Positions 47,220 to 56,431 of a DNA stretch of 64,000 bases are shown here, one piece after another. The position numbers were made by a program, and so were the translations under genes. Within the stretch, counting starts at the first letter, position 1; each line of letters opens with the position of its first letter. Source of the DNA: Stutzerimonas stutzeri. Lineage in GTDB: Bacteria; Pseudomonadota; Gammaproteobacteria; Pseudomonadales; Pseudomonadaceae. The stretch spans positions 1 to 64,000 of the forward strand of contig NZ_JAMOHY010000003.1 in the NCBI RefSeq assembly GCF_024448695.1, written 5' to 3'. The notes below the pieces were generated by a model. It did not search any database. It was given only the letters and a program-made list of their open reading frames with translations, and had not been told where the DNA came from.

Positions 47220-47332
47220 CAGGGTGGATCGCGCTTTACCGATCCACGGGTGGCGCTCCACCGGGTGGCGCTCCACCGTGCGGCGACTACCAAGTGGCGG
47301 CGCGGTGGATGTAAAAAGCGACATCCGCCCTA
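47220..47332. repeat. Composite GTGGA hairpin repeat with internal tandem duplication
   Basis: The left end is CAGGGTGGATCG pairing with CGATCCAC, the right end GGTGGATGT pairing with ACATCCGCCCTACG. Between them GGGTGGCGCTCCACC occurs twice in tandem (47248-47262 and 47263-47277), itself a small palindrome. The outer ends are inverted copies, as in the element at 34.45 kb. Confidence 0.7.
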
Positions 47333-47438
47333 CGAGCTGGCGGGTTTTCCCACGGCAATATGGAACTCTCCCGGGCGCGCATCGCACCAATCAAGGTCGG
47401 AACGGACGCCCGGTTTCGTTCTTGGTGTGGGAGGCAAT

Positions 47439-47705
47439 ATGGATTGGATCGACCTGCTGCAATGGCCTGCAATGGTGGTCACGGTAGCTGCAGCGTGGCT
47501 GATCGGCTCGCTGCGGCCTGGCCGCCGGACGCTCGGTTTCTGGTGCTTTCTGCTGAGCAACCTGCTCTGGGTAATCTGGGGTTGGTACGCCAGTGCCTGG
47601 GCGCTGATCGTTCTGCAGATTTGTCTGGCGTTGATGAACATTCGTGGCGTGAAGAAGAACGATGGCATTGCCGCAAGGTCCGAAGCAGCGGTGGAAAGCC
47701 CTTGA
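47439..47705 (+). CDS. Small hydrophobic membrane protein, hypothetical
   Basis: An 88-residue protein with three hydrophobic stretches (WPAMVVTVAAAWLIGSL, LGFWCFLLSNLLWVIWGWYA, WALIVLQICLALMNIRGV). The NIRG end and the Trp-rich second helix resemble small PQ-loop-like proteins, but the match is weak. ATG at 47439 with GGGAGG four bases upstream. Function unknown. Confidence 0.65.
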   Translation: MDWIDLLQWPAMVVTVAAAWLIGSLRPGRRTLGFWCFLLSNLLWVIWGWYASAWALIVLQICLALMNIRGVKKNDGIAARSEAAVESP

Positions 47706-47942
47706 ATTGCCAGTCGGCAATCGCTGTCTATACTCCGAAGCGTAGGGGTACTTGAGTGCAATCCGACTGTGCGTGCAGGCGAAGGATTGGCCACTGGAGT
47801 CTCGGTGGCGCAGCCAGAGCAGATCGGTCTGATCGAAAACGTAGCTGATACCACCGGGGCCAAGGCTTCAGGCCCGGATCAGCCGATTATCGGCGGAGCG
47901 AAGCGGTCGGCGGGATAACAAGAACCATAAGGGGAACCCGCA

Positions 47943-49076
47943 ATGTCTCGACATCCAATGTTCTGGATGAGTCTCGGGCTGTGGTTATTGTTCGGCCAGG
48001 CGCATGCCGCCTGGGACGTGAACATGCCAGCCGGCGTTACCGATGTCAGTCGCTCCGTATTCGACCTGCACATGGCGATCTTCTGGATCTGTGTAGTCAT
48101 AGGTGCGCTGGTGTTCGGCGTCATGATCTATTCGATGATCGCGCACCGACGCTCCAAGCATCCTCATTCGGCGAACTTCCATGAAAACACCAAGGTCGAG
48201 GTGGCCTGGACAGTCATACCGCTGCTGATCCTGGTTGGCATGGCGGTGCCGGCGACCCGAACGTTGATTCATATCTACGACTCGACCGAGTCCGACGTCG
48301 ATATCCAGGTCACCGGCTACCAGTGGAAGTGGCACTACAAGTACCTGGGCGAGGATGTGGAGTTTTTCAGCAACCTCACCACGCCACGCGACCAGATCAA
48401 CAACCTGGCACCCAAGGGTGAGCACTACCTGCTGGAAGTGGATGAGCCGATGGTGATTCCCACCGGCGCCAAGGTGCGCTTTTTGATCACAGCCGCAGAC
48501 GTCATCCACTCCTGGTGGGTACCGGCGCTGGCGGTGAAGAAGGATGCCATCCCCGGCTTCATCAACGAGTCCTGGACCCGTGTCGAGGAACCCGGCATCT
48601 ACCGCGGCCAGTGCACCGAGCTGTGCGGCAAGGACCACGGGTTCATGCCGGTGGTGGTGGATGTGCGCTCGCCGGAAGACTACGCCGTCTGGCTTGCCGA
48701 GAAGAAGGCCGAAGCCGCCAAGCTGGCCGAGCTGACCAGCAAGGAATGGACGATCGAGGAGCTGACCGAGCGCGGTGAGCAGGTCTACCGCACCGCCTGC
48801 GTGGCCTGCCACCAGGCCAGTGGCGAGGGCATGCCGCCGACCTTCCCTGCGCTCAAGGGCTCGCAGATGGTCACCCAGGACATCGAGGCGCATATCGATA
48901 TCGTCGTCAACGGCAAGCCGGGAACGTCCATGGCGGCGTTCGGCAAGCAGCTGTCGGAAGTTGATCTGGCTGCCGTCATCACCTACGAGCGTAACGCCTG
49001 GGGCAACGACACGGGCGAGATGGTCACGCCGAAAGACGTGCTCGATTTCAAACAGGCCGAAGAAGCCACCCAATAA
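47943..49076 (+). CDS. coxB: Cytochrome c oxidase subunit II with fused cytochrome c domain
   Basis: A 377-residue subunit II of the aa3-type oxidase. A signal peptide and two membrane helices (about 42-65 and 88-108) precede the cupredoxin domain with CuA ligands H189, C224, C228, H232 and M235. A C-terminal cytochrome c domain carries CVACH (C286, C289, H290) and a later Met. Electrons enter through this fused c heme and CuA. First gene of the oxidase locus. Confidence 0.97.
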   Translation: MSRHPMFWMSLGLWLLFGQAHAAWDVNMPAGVTDVSRSVFDLHMAIFWICVVIGALVFGVMIYSMIAHRRSKHPHSANFHENTKVEVAWTVIPLLILVGMAVPATRTLIHIYDSTESDVDIQVTGYQWKWHYKYLGEDVEFFSNLTTPRDQINNLAPKGEHYLLEVDEPMVIPTGAKVRFLITAADVIHSWWVPALAVKKDAIPGFINESWTRVEEPGIYRGQCTELCGKDHGFMPVVVDVRSPEDYAVWLAEKKAEAAKLAELTSKEWTIEELTERGEQVYRTACVACHQASGEGMPPTFPALKGSQMVTQDIEAHIDIVVNGKPGTSMAAFGKQLSEVDLAAVITYERNAWGNDTGEMVTPKDVLDFKQAEEATQ

Positions 49077-49088
49077 GAGGACAGGCTG

Positions 49089-50717
49089 ATGAGTGCAGTG
49101 ATCGACGACCATGGTCATGCCGGACACGACCATCACCACGGCCCGGCCAAGGGCCTCTCGCGCTGGCTGCTGACCACCAACCATAAGGACATCGGCTCGA
49201 TGTACCTGTGGTTCAGCTTCGCGGCCTTCCTGCTGGGCGGCTCAATGGCCATGGTGATCCGCGCCGAGCTGTTCCAGCCGGGCCTGCAGATCGTGCAGCC
49301 GGAATTCTTCAACCAGATGACCACCATGCACGGGCTGATCATGGTCTTCGGCGCGGTAATGCCGGCCTTCGTCGGGCTGGCCAACTGGATGATTCCGCTG
49401 ATGATCGGCGCGCCGGACATGGCGCTGCCGCGGATGAACAACTTCAGCTTCTGGCTGCTGCCGGCAGCATTCGGGCTGCTGGTCTCGACGCTGTTCATGG
49501 AAGGTGGCGGGCCGAACTTCGGCTGGACCTTCTACGCGCCGCTGTCGACGACCTACGCGCCGGAATCGGTGACCTTCTTCATCTTCGCCATCCACCTGAT
49601 GGGCATCAGCTCGATCATGGGTGCGATCAACGTGGTCGCCACGGTGCTCAACCTGCGTGCGCCGGGCATGACCCTGATGAAGATGCCATTGTTCGTCTGG
49701 ACCTGGCTGATCACCGCCTTTCTGCTGATCGCGGTGATGCCGGTGCTGGCCGGCGTGGTGACCATGATGCTGATGGACATCCACTTCGGCACCAGCTTCT
49801 TCAGCGCGGCGGGCGGCGGTGATCCGGTGCTGTTCCAGCACGTGTTCTGGTTCTTCGGCCACCCCGAGGTGTACATCATGATCCTGCCGGCGTTCGGCGC
49901 GGTCAGCTCGATCATCCCGGCATTCTCGCGCAAGCCGCTGTTCGGCTACACCTCGATGGTCTACGCCACCGGCGCCATCGCCTTCCTCTCGTTCATCGTC
50001 TGGTCGCACCACATGTTCACCGTCGGCATCCCGCTGACCGGCGAGCTGTTCTTCATGTACGCGACCATGCTGATCGCGGTGCCCACCGGCGTGAAGGTGT
50101 TCAATTGGGTGTCGACCATGTGGCGTGGCTCGCTGACCTTTGAGGCGCCGATGCTGTTTGCCGTGGCCTTTGTGATTCTGTTCTCGATCGGCGGTTTCTC
50201 CGGGCTGATGCTGGCCATCGCCCCGGCGGACTTCCAGTACCACGACACCTACTTCGTGGTGGCGCACTTCCATTATGTGCTGGTGCCCGGCGCGATCTTC
50301 GGCATCTTCGCCTCCGCCTACTACTGGCTGCCCAAGTGGACCGGGCACATGTACGACGAGACCTTGGCCAAACTGCATTTCTGGCTGTCGTTCGTGGGCA
50401 TGAACCTGGCGTTCTTCCCGATGCACTTCGTCGGCCTGGCCGGCATGCCGCGGCGTATCCCGGACTACAACATGATGTTCGCCAACTTCAACATGATCTC
50501 GTCGGTGGGCGCTTTCATGTTCGGCGCTACGCAACTGCTGTTCCTGTTCATCGTCATCAAGTGCATCCGTGGCGGCCCGGCTGCCGCGGCCAAGCCCTGG
50601 GACGGCGCCGAAGGCCTGGAATGGAGCGTGCCCTCACCGGCGCCCTATCACACCTTCACCACGCCGCCGGACATGCACACCCTGCATGAGCATCGGACGG
50701 GCCCGAAGCATGATTAG
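49089..50717 (+). CDS. coxA: Cytochrome c oxidase subunit I
   Basis: The 542-residue catalytic subunit holding heme a and the heme a3-CuB centre. About twelve membrane helices; FWFFGHPEVYIMILP contains the CuB His and the cross-linked Tyr, WSHHMFTVG the other two CuB ligands, and HFHYVLVPG the heme ligands. The GHPEVY form marks an A-type (aa3) enzyme. It follows coxB by 12 bases. Confidence 0.98.
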   Translation: MSAVIDDHGHAGHDHHHGPAKGLSRWLLTTNHKDIGSMYLWFSFAAFLLGGSMAMVIRAELFQPGLQIVQPEFFNQMTTMHGLIMVFGAVMPAFVGLANWMIPLMIGAPDMALPRMNNFSFWLLPAAFGLLVSTLFMEGGGPNFGWTFYAPLSTTYAPESVTFFIFAIHLMGISSIMGAINVVATVLNLRAPGMTLMKMPLFVWTWLITAFLLIAVMPVLAGVVTMMLMDIHFGTSFFSAAGGGDPVLFQHVFWFFGHPEVYIMILPAFGAVSSIIPAFSRKPLFGYTSMVYATGAIAFLSFIVWSHHMFTVGIPLTGELFFMYATMLIAVPTGVKVFNWVSTMWRGSLTFEAPMLFAVAFVILFSIGGFSGLMLAIAPADFQYHDTYFVVAHFHYVLVPGAIFGIFASAYYWLPKWTGHMYDETLAKLHFWLSFVGMNLAFFPMHFVGLAGMPRRIPDYNMMFANFNMISSVGAFMFGATQLLFLFIVIKCIRGGPAAAAKPWDGAEGLEWSVPSPAPYHTFTTPPDMHTLHEHRTGPKHD

Positions 50718-50743
50718 CATCGAGCCTGCTGGAGGAAGCCGTC

Positions 50744-51316
50744 ATGAGCACTGAACTGCCGCTTGCCCGCCTGGTTCGCCGTCTGCTGTTCGTCGTCGTG
50801 GCGATGTTCGCCTTCGGCTTTGCCCTGGTGCCGATCTACGACGTGATGTGCAAGGCGTTCGGCATCAACGGCAAAACCGCCGGCGCCTATCAGGGGGCGC
50901 AGACGGTGGACGAGGCGCGAGAGGTGCGCGTGCAATTTCTCGCCACCAATGCCGCGGGCATGGTCTGGGAGTTCGGTCCGGTCGACGATCAGCTCCGGGT
51001 ACACCCCGGCGCCAGCCAGGAAATCCGCTTCATCGCCTATAACCCCACGGACAAGCCGATGTCCGCCCAGGCCGTACCCAGCGTGTCGCCTTCCAAGGCT
51101 GCGGCGTATTTCCACAAGACCGAGTGTTTCTGCTTTACCCAGCAGGTGTTGCAACCGGGTGAGCGCATCGAAATGCCGGTGCGCTTCATCGTCGACCGCG
51201 ACTTGCCGGCCGATGTACACCACCTGACCCTCGCCTACACGTTGTTCGATATCACGTCCCGCCAGCCTCCGGTCGCCGTTCTGCCTGCGACCACGGCCAA
51301 GGAGAGTCTGCAATGA
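50744..51316 (+). CDS. ctaG: Cytochrome c oxidase assembly protein Cox11/CtaG
   Basis: A 190-residue copper chaperone that inserts CuB into subunit I. One N-terminal membrane helix (about 12-31) is followed by a periplasmic immunoglobulin-like domain with the copper motif CFCF (C128, C130 in HKTECFCFTQQ). Its stop overlaps the coxC start (ATGA). Length matches the family. Confidence 0.96.
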   Translation: MSTELPLARLVRRLLFVVVAMFAFGFALVPIYDVMCKAFGINGKTAGAYQGAQTVDEAREVRVQFLATNAAGMVWEFGPVDDQLRVHPGASQEIRFIAYNPTDKPMSAQAVPSVSPSKAAAYFHKTECFCFTQQVLQPGERIEMPVRFIVDRDLPADVHHLTLAYTLFDITSRQPPVAVLPATTAKESLQ

Positions 51317-52224
51317 GCACCGAGAGCCATCAGCCAATTGAAAGCCATGAGCAGTACTACGTCCCCGCCCAAAGCAAATGGCCGATCATCGCCACCGTCG
51401 CGCTGCTGGTGACCGTCTACGGCCTGGGCAGCTGGTTCAACGACCTCAAGGCCGACCGCGCCGACTCCAACGGCCCGCTGATCTTCTTCGTTGGCGCCCT
51501 GCTGATCGCCTGGATGATGTTCGGCTGGTTCGGTGCGGTGGTCAGGGAAAGCCGCTCGGGTCTTTACAGCCCGCAGATGGACCGTTCGTTCCGCTGGGGC
51601 ATGACCTGGTTCATCTTCTCGGAGGTGATGTTCTTCGCCGCCTTCTTCGGAGCGCTGTTCTACATCCGTTACTGGGTCGGTCCCTGGCTCGGGGGTGAGG
51701 GCGACAAGGGCGTCAGCAACATGCTCTGGCCGGGCTTCGAGTACACCTGGCCGTTGCTGAACAACCCCGACCCGAAACTCTACCCGGCCCCGGAGGGTGT
51801 CATCAGTGCCTGGGGCCTGCCTCTTATCAATACCATCCTGCTGGTGAGTTCCAGCTTCACCCTGACCTGGGCTCACCATGCGCTGAAGAAGGACAACCGC
51901 AAGCAACTGAAGATCGGCCTGGGGCTGACTGTGCTGCTCGGAGCCGCCTTCATCGCGTTGCAGATCGAAGAGTATGTTCACGCCTACAGTGAGCTGGGGC
52001 TGACGCTGGGTTCGGGTATCTACGGCGCGACCTTCTTCATGCTCACGGGTTTTCACGGCGCCCACGTCACTATCGGCGCGATCATCCTGACGGTGATGCT
52101 GGTGCGTATCCTGCGGGGGCACTTCACGAACGAGCAGCATTTCGGCTTCGAAGCGGCGGCCTGGTACTGGCACTTCGTCGATGTGGTCTGGCTGGGGTTG
52201 TTCATTTTCGTTTATGTGATTTGA
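51313..52224 (+). CDS. coxC: Cytochrome c oxidase subunit III
   Basis: A 303-residue integral membrane subunit III with about seven helices. Family blocks are FRWGMTWFIFSEVMFFAAFFGALFYIRYW, TILLVSSSFTLTWAHHALK, GFHGAHVTIGAI and AAWYWHFVDVVWLGLFIFVYV. It stabilises the catalytic core. Overlaps ctaG by four bases. Confidence 0.97.
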   Translation: MSTESHQPIESHEQYYVPAQSKWPIIATVALLVTVYGLGSWFNDLKADRADSNGPLIFFVGALLIAWMMFGWFGAVVRESRSGLYSPQMDRSFRWGMTWFIFSEVMFFAAFFGALFYIRYWVGPWLGGEGDKGVSNMLWPGFEYTWPLLNNPDPKLYPAPEGVISAWGLPLINTILLVSSSFTLTWAHHALKKDNRKQLKIGLGLTVLLGAAFIALQIEEYVHAYSELGLTLGSGIYGATFFMLTGFHGAHVTIGAIILTVMLVRILRGHFTNEQHFGFEAAAWYWHFVDVVWLGLFIFVYVI

Positions 52225-52324
52225 AGCGCCTGATCGCAGGCTGCAAGGCGACGGCGAAGCCAATTGTGACGACGGCGGGAGACAAGTGGAGTGCCAGGCG
52301 TATCGAACGAGAAGAGGGCAAGCC

Positions 52325-53062
52325 ATGAGGGGTTTCAGGCCGGGGCTGCTGCCGACGCTGGTGATGCTGGCTCTGCTGCCGGTGCTGGTCTGGCTGGGAT
52401 TCTGGCAACTCGAACGCGGCGAACAGAAGCGCGACATGCTGGAGCGGCAGGAAGCGCGCGCGCAGCTCGGGCCATTGTCGCCTGCCGAGCTGGACGGGCT
52501 CACGGACCCCGCCTACAGCCGCGTTCACCTGCAGGGCCGTTTCGATGCCGAGCACAGCTTTCTGCTCGACAGCCGTACCCGCGACGGCCAGGTCGGGGTC
52601 GAGTTGCTGCAGCCTTTTCAGGATCAGGCCAGCGGGCTCTGGATGATCGTCAACCGCGGCTGGATTCCCTGGCCGGACCGGCGTATTCCGCCCGAATTCG
52701 ACACGCCTGGCCAGGCGCTGAAGCTGGCCGCCTGGGCCTATGTACCCTCCGGCAAGCCCTTCGTCCTCGACCGGGGCATGGCCGAAGGCTGGCCCCGGCT
52801 GATCAATTACGTGGACATCGCAGAGTTGTGGGAAGCCCTCGACCGCGAGGGCGTTGCCTACGAATTGCGACTCGAACCGGGGCCGGCGGCCTATCGTGCC
52901 GACTGGCCGGTCACCAGCATGAGCCCGGCGCAGCACCGGGGCTATGCCGTGCAATGGTTTGCGCTGGCCGCTGCGCTGCTGGCGCTGTTCATTTATCTGG
53001 GCGTGCATCAGGCACGGGAGAACCGCCATGCCAGGCATGAATCCGACCGCCACTCAACCTGA
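52325..53062 (+). CDS. SURF1-family oxidase assembly protein
   Basis: A 245-residue SURF1 protein with an N-terminal helix (LLPTLVMLALLPVLVWLGFWQLERGEQK) and a C-terminal helix (YAVQWFALAAALLALFIYLGV), the usual two-helix plan. It delivers or retains heme a during oxidase assembly. VNRGWIPWP is a conserved block. ATG at 52325 is preferred to a start 13 codons upstream. Its end overlaps the next gene by 35 bases. Confidence 0.92.
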   Translation: MRGFRPGLLPTLVMLALLPVLVWLGFWQLERGEQKRDMLERQEARAQLGPLSPAELDGLTDPAYSRVHLQGRFDAEHSFLLDSRTRDGQVGVELLQPFQDQASGLWMIVNRGWIPWPDRRIPPEFDTPGQALKLAAWAYVPSGKPFVLDRGMAEGWPRLINYVDIAELWEALDREGVAYELRLEPGPAAYRADWPVTSMSPAQHRGYAVQWFALAAALLALFIYLGVHQARENRHARHESDRHST

Positions 53063-53612
53063 GCCACGGCGGGGCCGTGGTCGCCTGCAACTGCTGCTGA
53101 TCATTGGCGTGGTGCTGGTGCCGATGCTGCTCGCCTCGGCCATGTATCGCTTCGGTTTCTGGGTGCCGGAAACCCGCAGCTACGACGGCGTGCTGGTCGC
53201 CAACGGCCAGGGACGGGAGGCACTCGGTGTGGCGGCGGCAGGCGAGGCGCGTTGGGAGTTGCTGGTCACGGCACCGGACGGCTGCAACGAAAGTTGCCGG
53301 GAACTGGTCTATCTGGCGCGGCAGATCAACATCGGACTGGCCCGCGAAGCCGCCCGCGCCGGTCATGCGCTGGCCGCGGCGCAGACGCTGGATGCCGACT
53401 ACGAGCAGCGCCTGCAACGTGAATATCCGCAGTTGATGCGCTATGCCCTGGATGCTGCGGCGTACTCGACCAATCCCGAAGCACCGGCCGGGCCGCAGCT
53501 GTGGATCGTCGATCCCCACGGCAACCTGGTGCTGCGCTACGCGGCGGATGCTGATGGCAAGGCGATTCTCGACGATCTGAAGTACCTGCTGAAGATTTCG
53601 CAGATAGGTTGA
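53028..53612 (+). CDS. Membrane-anchored thioredoxin-like protein of the oxidase locus
   Basis: A 194-residue protein with one N-terminal membrane helix (LQLLLIIGVVLVPMLLASAMY) and a periplasmic domain holding a CNESC motif in TAPDGCNESCRELVYLARQI, reminiscent of the CxxxC copper site of SCO proteins; the ending LWIVDPHGNLVLRYAAD is thioredoxin-like, but the downstream SCO histidine is not clear. ATG at 53028 has GGGAG seven bases upstream. It overlaps SURF1. Probably an accessory assembly factor. Confidence 0.75.
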   Translation: MPGMNPTATQPEPRRGRGRLQLLLIIGVVLVPMLLASAMYRFGFWVPETRSYDGVLVANGQGREALGVAAAGEARWELLVTAPDGCNESCRELVYLARQINIGLAREAARAGHALAAAQTLDADYEQRLQREYPQLMRYALDAAAYSTNPEAPAGPQLWIVDPHGNLVLRYAADADGKAILDDLKYLLKISQIG

Positions 53613-53644
53613 GCAACAGCCCGAAGCTGGAGAACGAGGAGCTT

Positions 53645-54733
53645 ATGCAGTCAGGACCACGCCCCGGTTATCGCCTCGCCCTGATCGCCACTGCCCTGGC
53701 TGTGGTGGTGGTGCTGCTCGGCGCCTATACGCGGCTGACCCACGCCGGCCTCGGTTGCCCGGACTGGCCCGGCTGCTACGGCTTTCTCGCTGTGCCGATG
53801 AGCGAGCACAAGCAGGTGCTGGCTGCCGAACGCTTCCCGGATGCGCCGTTGGAGGTGCGCAAGGGCTGGAACGAGATGGTCCATCGCTACTTCGCCGGCG
53901 CGCTGGGGCTGGTGATCCTCGGGCTGGCGGTGCAGGCGCTGCGCCGTCGCGGTGAAGCGGGCCAGCCGGTGAAGCTGCCGCTGCTGCTACTCGCCGTGGT
54001 GATCGCGCAAGCCATCTTCGGCATGTGGACGGTGACGCTGCAGCTCTGGCCGCAGATCGTGACGACCCATCTGCTGGGCGGCTTTGCCACCCTGAGTTTG
54101 CTGTTTCTGCTGTGCCTGCGTTTGTCCGGGCGCCTGCCGCCGTTATCTGTGCCGATGGCGCCGGGGCTGCGGCTGTTCGCCGGTCTGGCCATGGCGCTGG
54201 TGATCGGGCAGATCGCGTTGGGTGGTTGGGTCAGCAGCAACTATGCGGCGGTGGCCTGCACGGACTTTCCCACCTGTCACGGCCAATGGTGGCCGCAGAT
54301 GGACTTTGCCCGCGCCTTCGATCTGACCCATCACGACATCGGCCCCAACTACCTCGGCGGGTTGCTCTATGGCGAGGCGCGCACGGCCATCCATGTTGCC
54401 CACCGGATCGGTGCGCTGTTGATCACCCTGGTGCTGCTGGCGCTGGCCTGGCGACTTCATCGCCACGGCCTTGGCCCGCTTGCCGTGCTGCTGTTGGCGG
54501 CGCTGGCCGTGCAGGTTGCGCTGGGCATCAGCAATGTCTTGCTTAACCTGCCCCTGGCTGTCGCCGTCGCCCATAACGGCGGCGGCGCGGCCCTGCTGCT
54601 GGTTCTGGTGTTGATCAACTACCGGCTGCGCTTGCCGCGACAGGCCATTGCCCGGACACATGCTGCAACCCGTACCGGCGCGCTTTCACGCGACCCGAAT
54701 GACGCAGGCGGTGTCGAACTGCCCAGCCAATGA
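53645..54733 (+). CDS. ctaA: Heme A synthase (CtaA/COX15)
   Basis: A 362-residue membrane enzyme that oxidises the heme O methyl group to formyl, giving heme A. About eight helices; heme-ligand regions are GAYTRLTHAGLGCPDWPGC, EMVHRYFAG, TTHLLGG and AIHVAHRIGA, each with a conserved His. ATG at 53645 with GAGGAG five bases upstream. Followed 16 bases later by ctaB. Confidence 0.95.
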   Translation: MQSGPRPGYRLALIATALAVVVVLLGAYTRLTHAGLGCPDWPGCYGFLAVPMSEHKQVLAAERFPDAPLEVRKGWNEMVHRYFAGALGLVILGLAVQALRRRGEAGQPVKLPLLLLAVVIAQAIFGMWTVTLQLWPQIVTTHLLGGFATLSLLFLLCLRLSGRLPPLSVPMAPGLRLFAGLAMALVIGQIALGGWVSSNYAAVACTDFPTCHGQWWPQMDFARAFDLTHHDIGPNYLGGLLYGEARTAIHVAHRIGALLITLVLLALAWRLHRHGLGPLAVLLLAALAVQVALGISNVLLNLPLAVAVAHNGGGAALLLVLVLINYRLRLPRQAIARTHAATRTGALSRDPNDAGGVELPSQ

Positions 54734-54749
54734 CCACAAGGAGAAGCCC

Positions 54750-55649
54750 ATGGCCACAGTACTCAGCCAATCGAGCGTCGCGGCAGGCTGGCGTGATTAC
54801 CTGGAGCTGACCAAGCCGAAGGTGGTGCTGCTGATGTTGATCACCTCGCTGGTGGGCATGTTTCTCGCCACCCGCGCCGGCGTGCCCTGGACGGTGCTGC
54901 TGTTCGGCAACCTTGGCATCGCCCTGTGCGCCGGCGGAGCGGCGGCGGTTAATCATGTGGTGGACCGCCGTATCGACGCGGTCATGGCCCGCACCCACAA
55001 GCGGCCTCTGGCCGAAGGGCGGGTTTCACCCTTCGCCGCGCTGGCCTTCGCCCTGGCGCTAAGCGTTGCCGGCCTGGCCCTGTTGCTGGTGTTCACCAAC
55101 GCGCTGGCGGCCTGGCTGACGCTGGCCTCGCTGCTTGGTTATGCAGTGATCTATACCGGCTTTCTCAAGCGCGCCACGCCGCAGAATATCGTCATTGGCG
55201 GCCTGGCCGGGGCGGCGCCGCCTCTTCTGGGGTGGGTTGCGGTGACCGGACAGATCAGTGCCGAACCGCTGCTGCTGGTGCTGATCATCTTCGCCTGGAC
55301 GCCGCCGCACTTCTGGGCACTGGCCATTCACCGCAAGGCCGAGTACGCCAAGGTCAACATCCCCATGCTGCCGGTGACCCACGGTGAGCATTACACCAAG
55401 GTGCATATCCTGCTCTACACGGCGGTCCTGCTGGCCGTGAGTTTCATGCCCTTCGCCATCCACATGAGCGGCCTGCTGTACCTGGCTGCAGCAGTTGCAC
55501 TGGGCGCTCGCTTCCTCTACTGGGCCATCGTGCTGTACCGCGACAGCCGGCCCCATGCGGCAATCAAGACCTTCAAATTCAGTATCTGGTACCTATTCGC
55601 CCTGTTCATCGCGCTGCTGGTTGACCATTATCTGCTGCTCAACCTTTAA
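54750..55649 (+). CDS. ctaB: Protoheme IX farnesyltransferase (heme O synthase)
   Basis: A 299-residue UbiA-family prenyltransferase that converts heme B to heme O, the precursor of heme A. The first aspartate-rich motif is NHVVDRRIDAVMARTHKRPL and later TPPHFWALAIHRKAEY is conserved. ATG at 54750 with AAGGAG eight bases upstream. It works immediately before CtaA in the same operon. Confidence 0.96.
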   Translation: MATVLSQSSVAAGWRDYLELTKPKVVLLMLITSLVGMFLATRAGVPWTVLLFGNLGIALCAGGAAAVNHVVDRRIDAVMARTHKRPLAEGRVSPFAALAFALALSVAGLALLLVFTNALAAWLTLASLLGYAVIYTGFLKRATPQNIVIGGLAGAAPPLLGWVAVTGQISAEPLLLVLIIFAWTPPHFWALAIHRKAEYAKVNIPMLPVTHGEHYTKVHILLYTAVLLAVSFMPFAIHMSGLLYLAAAVALGARFLYWAIVLYRDSRPHAAIKTFKFSIWYLFALFIALLVDHYLLLNL

Positions 55650-55668
55650 GCCACCCTCAGAGACGCAC

Positions 55669-56304
55669 ATGACCCGTATCCAGACCACTGTCTTCATCCT
55701 CGTCGCGCTGATTGCGCTGGTCATCGGGCTGACGGTCTACCGGGTGCTCGACAGCGAGCCCCAGGCCGATCCGACCCGGATGCTCGATGCCGGGATCATA
55801 CTGTTGCCGCAGAGCCGCACGGTGCCGGCGCTGAGCCTGATCAATCAGGAGGGCGAGGCGGTTCAGGTGGACGAGCTGAAGGGCAAGTGGACCCTGCTGT
55901 TCTTCGGCTACACCTTTTGCCCGGACATCTGCCCGGCGACTCTGGCTGAGTTGCGCCAGCTGCGCAACGAGCTGCCCGAGACGGTGCGCGAGCGCATGCA
56001 GCCGGTGCTGGTCAGTGTCGATCCGCAGCGCGACACGCCCGAGCAGCTCAAGCAGTACCTGGGCTTCTTCGGTGACGGCTTCACCGGGCTGACCGGCCCG
56101 CTGGATGATATCCAGACCCTGGCCAATGGCGTCGGCATTCCCTTCATCCCCGGCGATACCAGCCGGGAAAACTACACCGTCGATCACAGCGGCAACCTGG
56201 TCATCATCGGCCCGGACGGTCGCCAGCGCGGCTTTATTCGTGCGCCGCTGAAGGTGCAGAAGCTGAAGGAACAGCTACCAGGGTTACTGACCCAGGTGGA
56301 GTAG
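55669..56304 (+). CDS. SCO1/SenC-family copper chaperone
   Basis: A 211-residue membrane-anchored thioredoxin-fold protein with copper ligands C84, C88 (TFCPDIC) and H173 (VDHSGN), which metallates the CuA site of subunit II. N-terminal helix about 7-25. ATG at 55669. Last gene of the oxidase locus. Confidence 0.95.
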   Translation: MTRIQTTVFILVALIALVIGLTVYRVLDSEPQADPTRMLDAGIILLPQSRTVPALSLINQEGEAVQVDELKGKWTLLFFGYTFCPDICPATLAELRQLRNELPETVRERMQPVLVSVDPQRDTPEQLKQYLGFFGDGFTGLTGPLDDIQTLANGVGIPFIPGDTSRENYTVDHSGNLVIIGPDGRQRGFIRAPLKVQKLKEQLPGLLTQVE

Positions 56305-56386
56305 CCGTCGTAGGGTCGAACGTGTTCGCCATCGCAAATATGTGGCCGTATAAACCCGGCCCCAGGAAAACCACCCGCCCTGAACG

Positions 56387-56413
56387 ACGAACCCCGCACG
56401 TGGCGGGGTTCGT
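56387..56413. terminator. Bidirectional hairpin between the SCO gene and metQ
   Basis: ACGAACCCCGC and GCGGGGTTCGT form a perfect eleven-base stem around ACGTG, between two convergent genes, with TGTC rather than a T run after it. Likely a shared terminator. A GTAGGGTCGAACGTGTTCG repeat piece precedes it at 56310-56330. Confidence 0.7.
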
Positions 56414-56431
56414 TGTCAGACCAGGAGCAGG

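Noticed and set aside
47943-56304. Oxidase locus as a cytochrome bo-type quinol oxidase
   Set aside because: Subunit II has all CuA ligands and a fused cytochrome c domain, and heme A synthase is present, so it is an aa3 cytochrome c oxidase.
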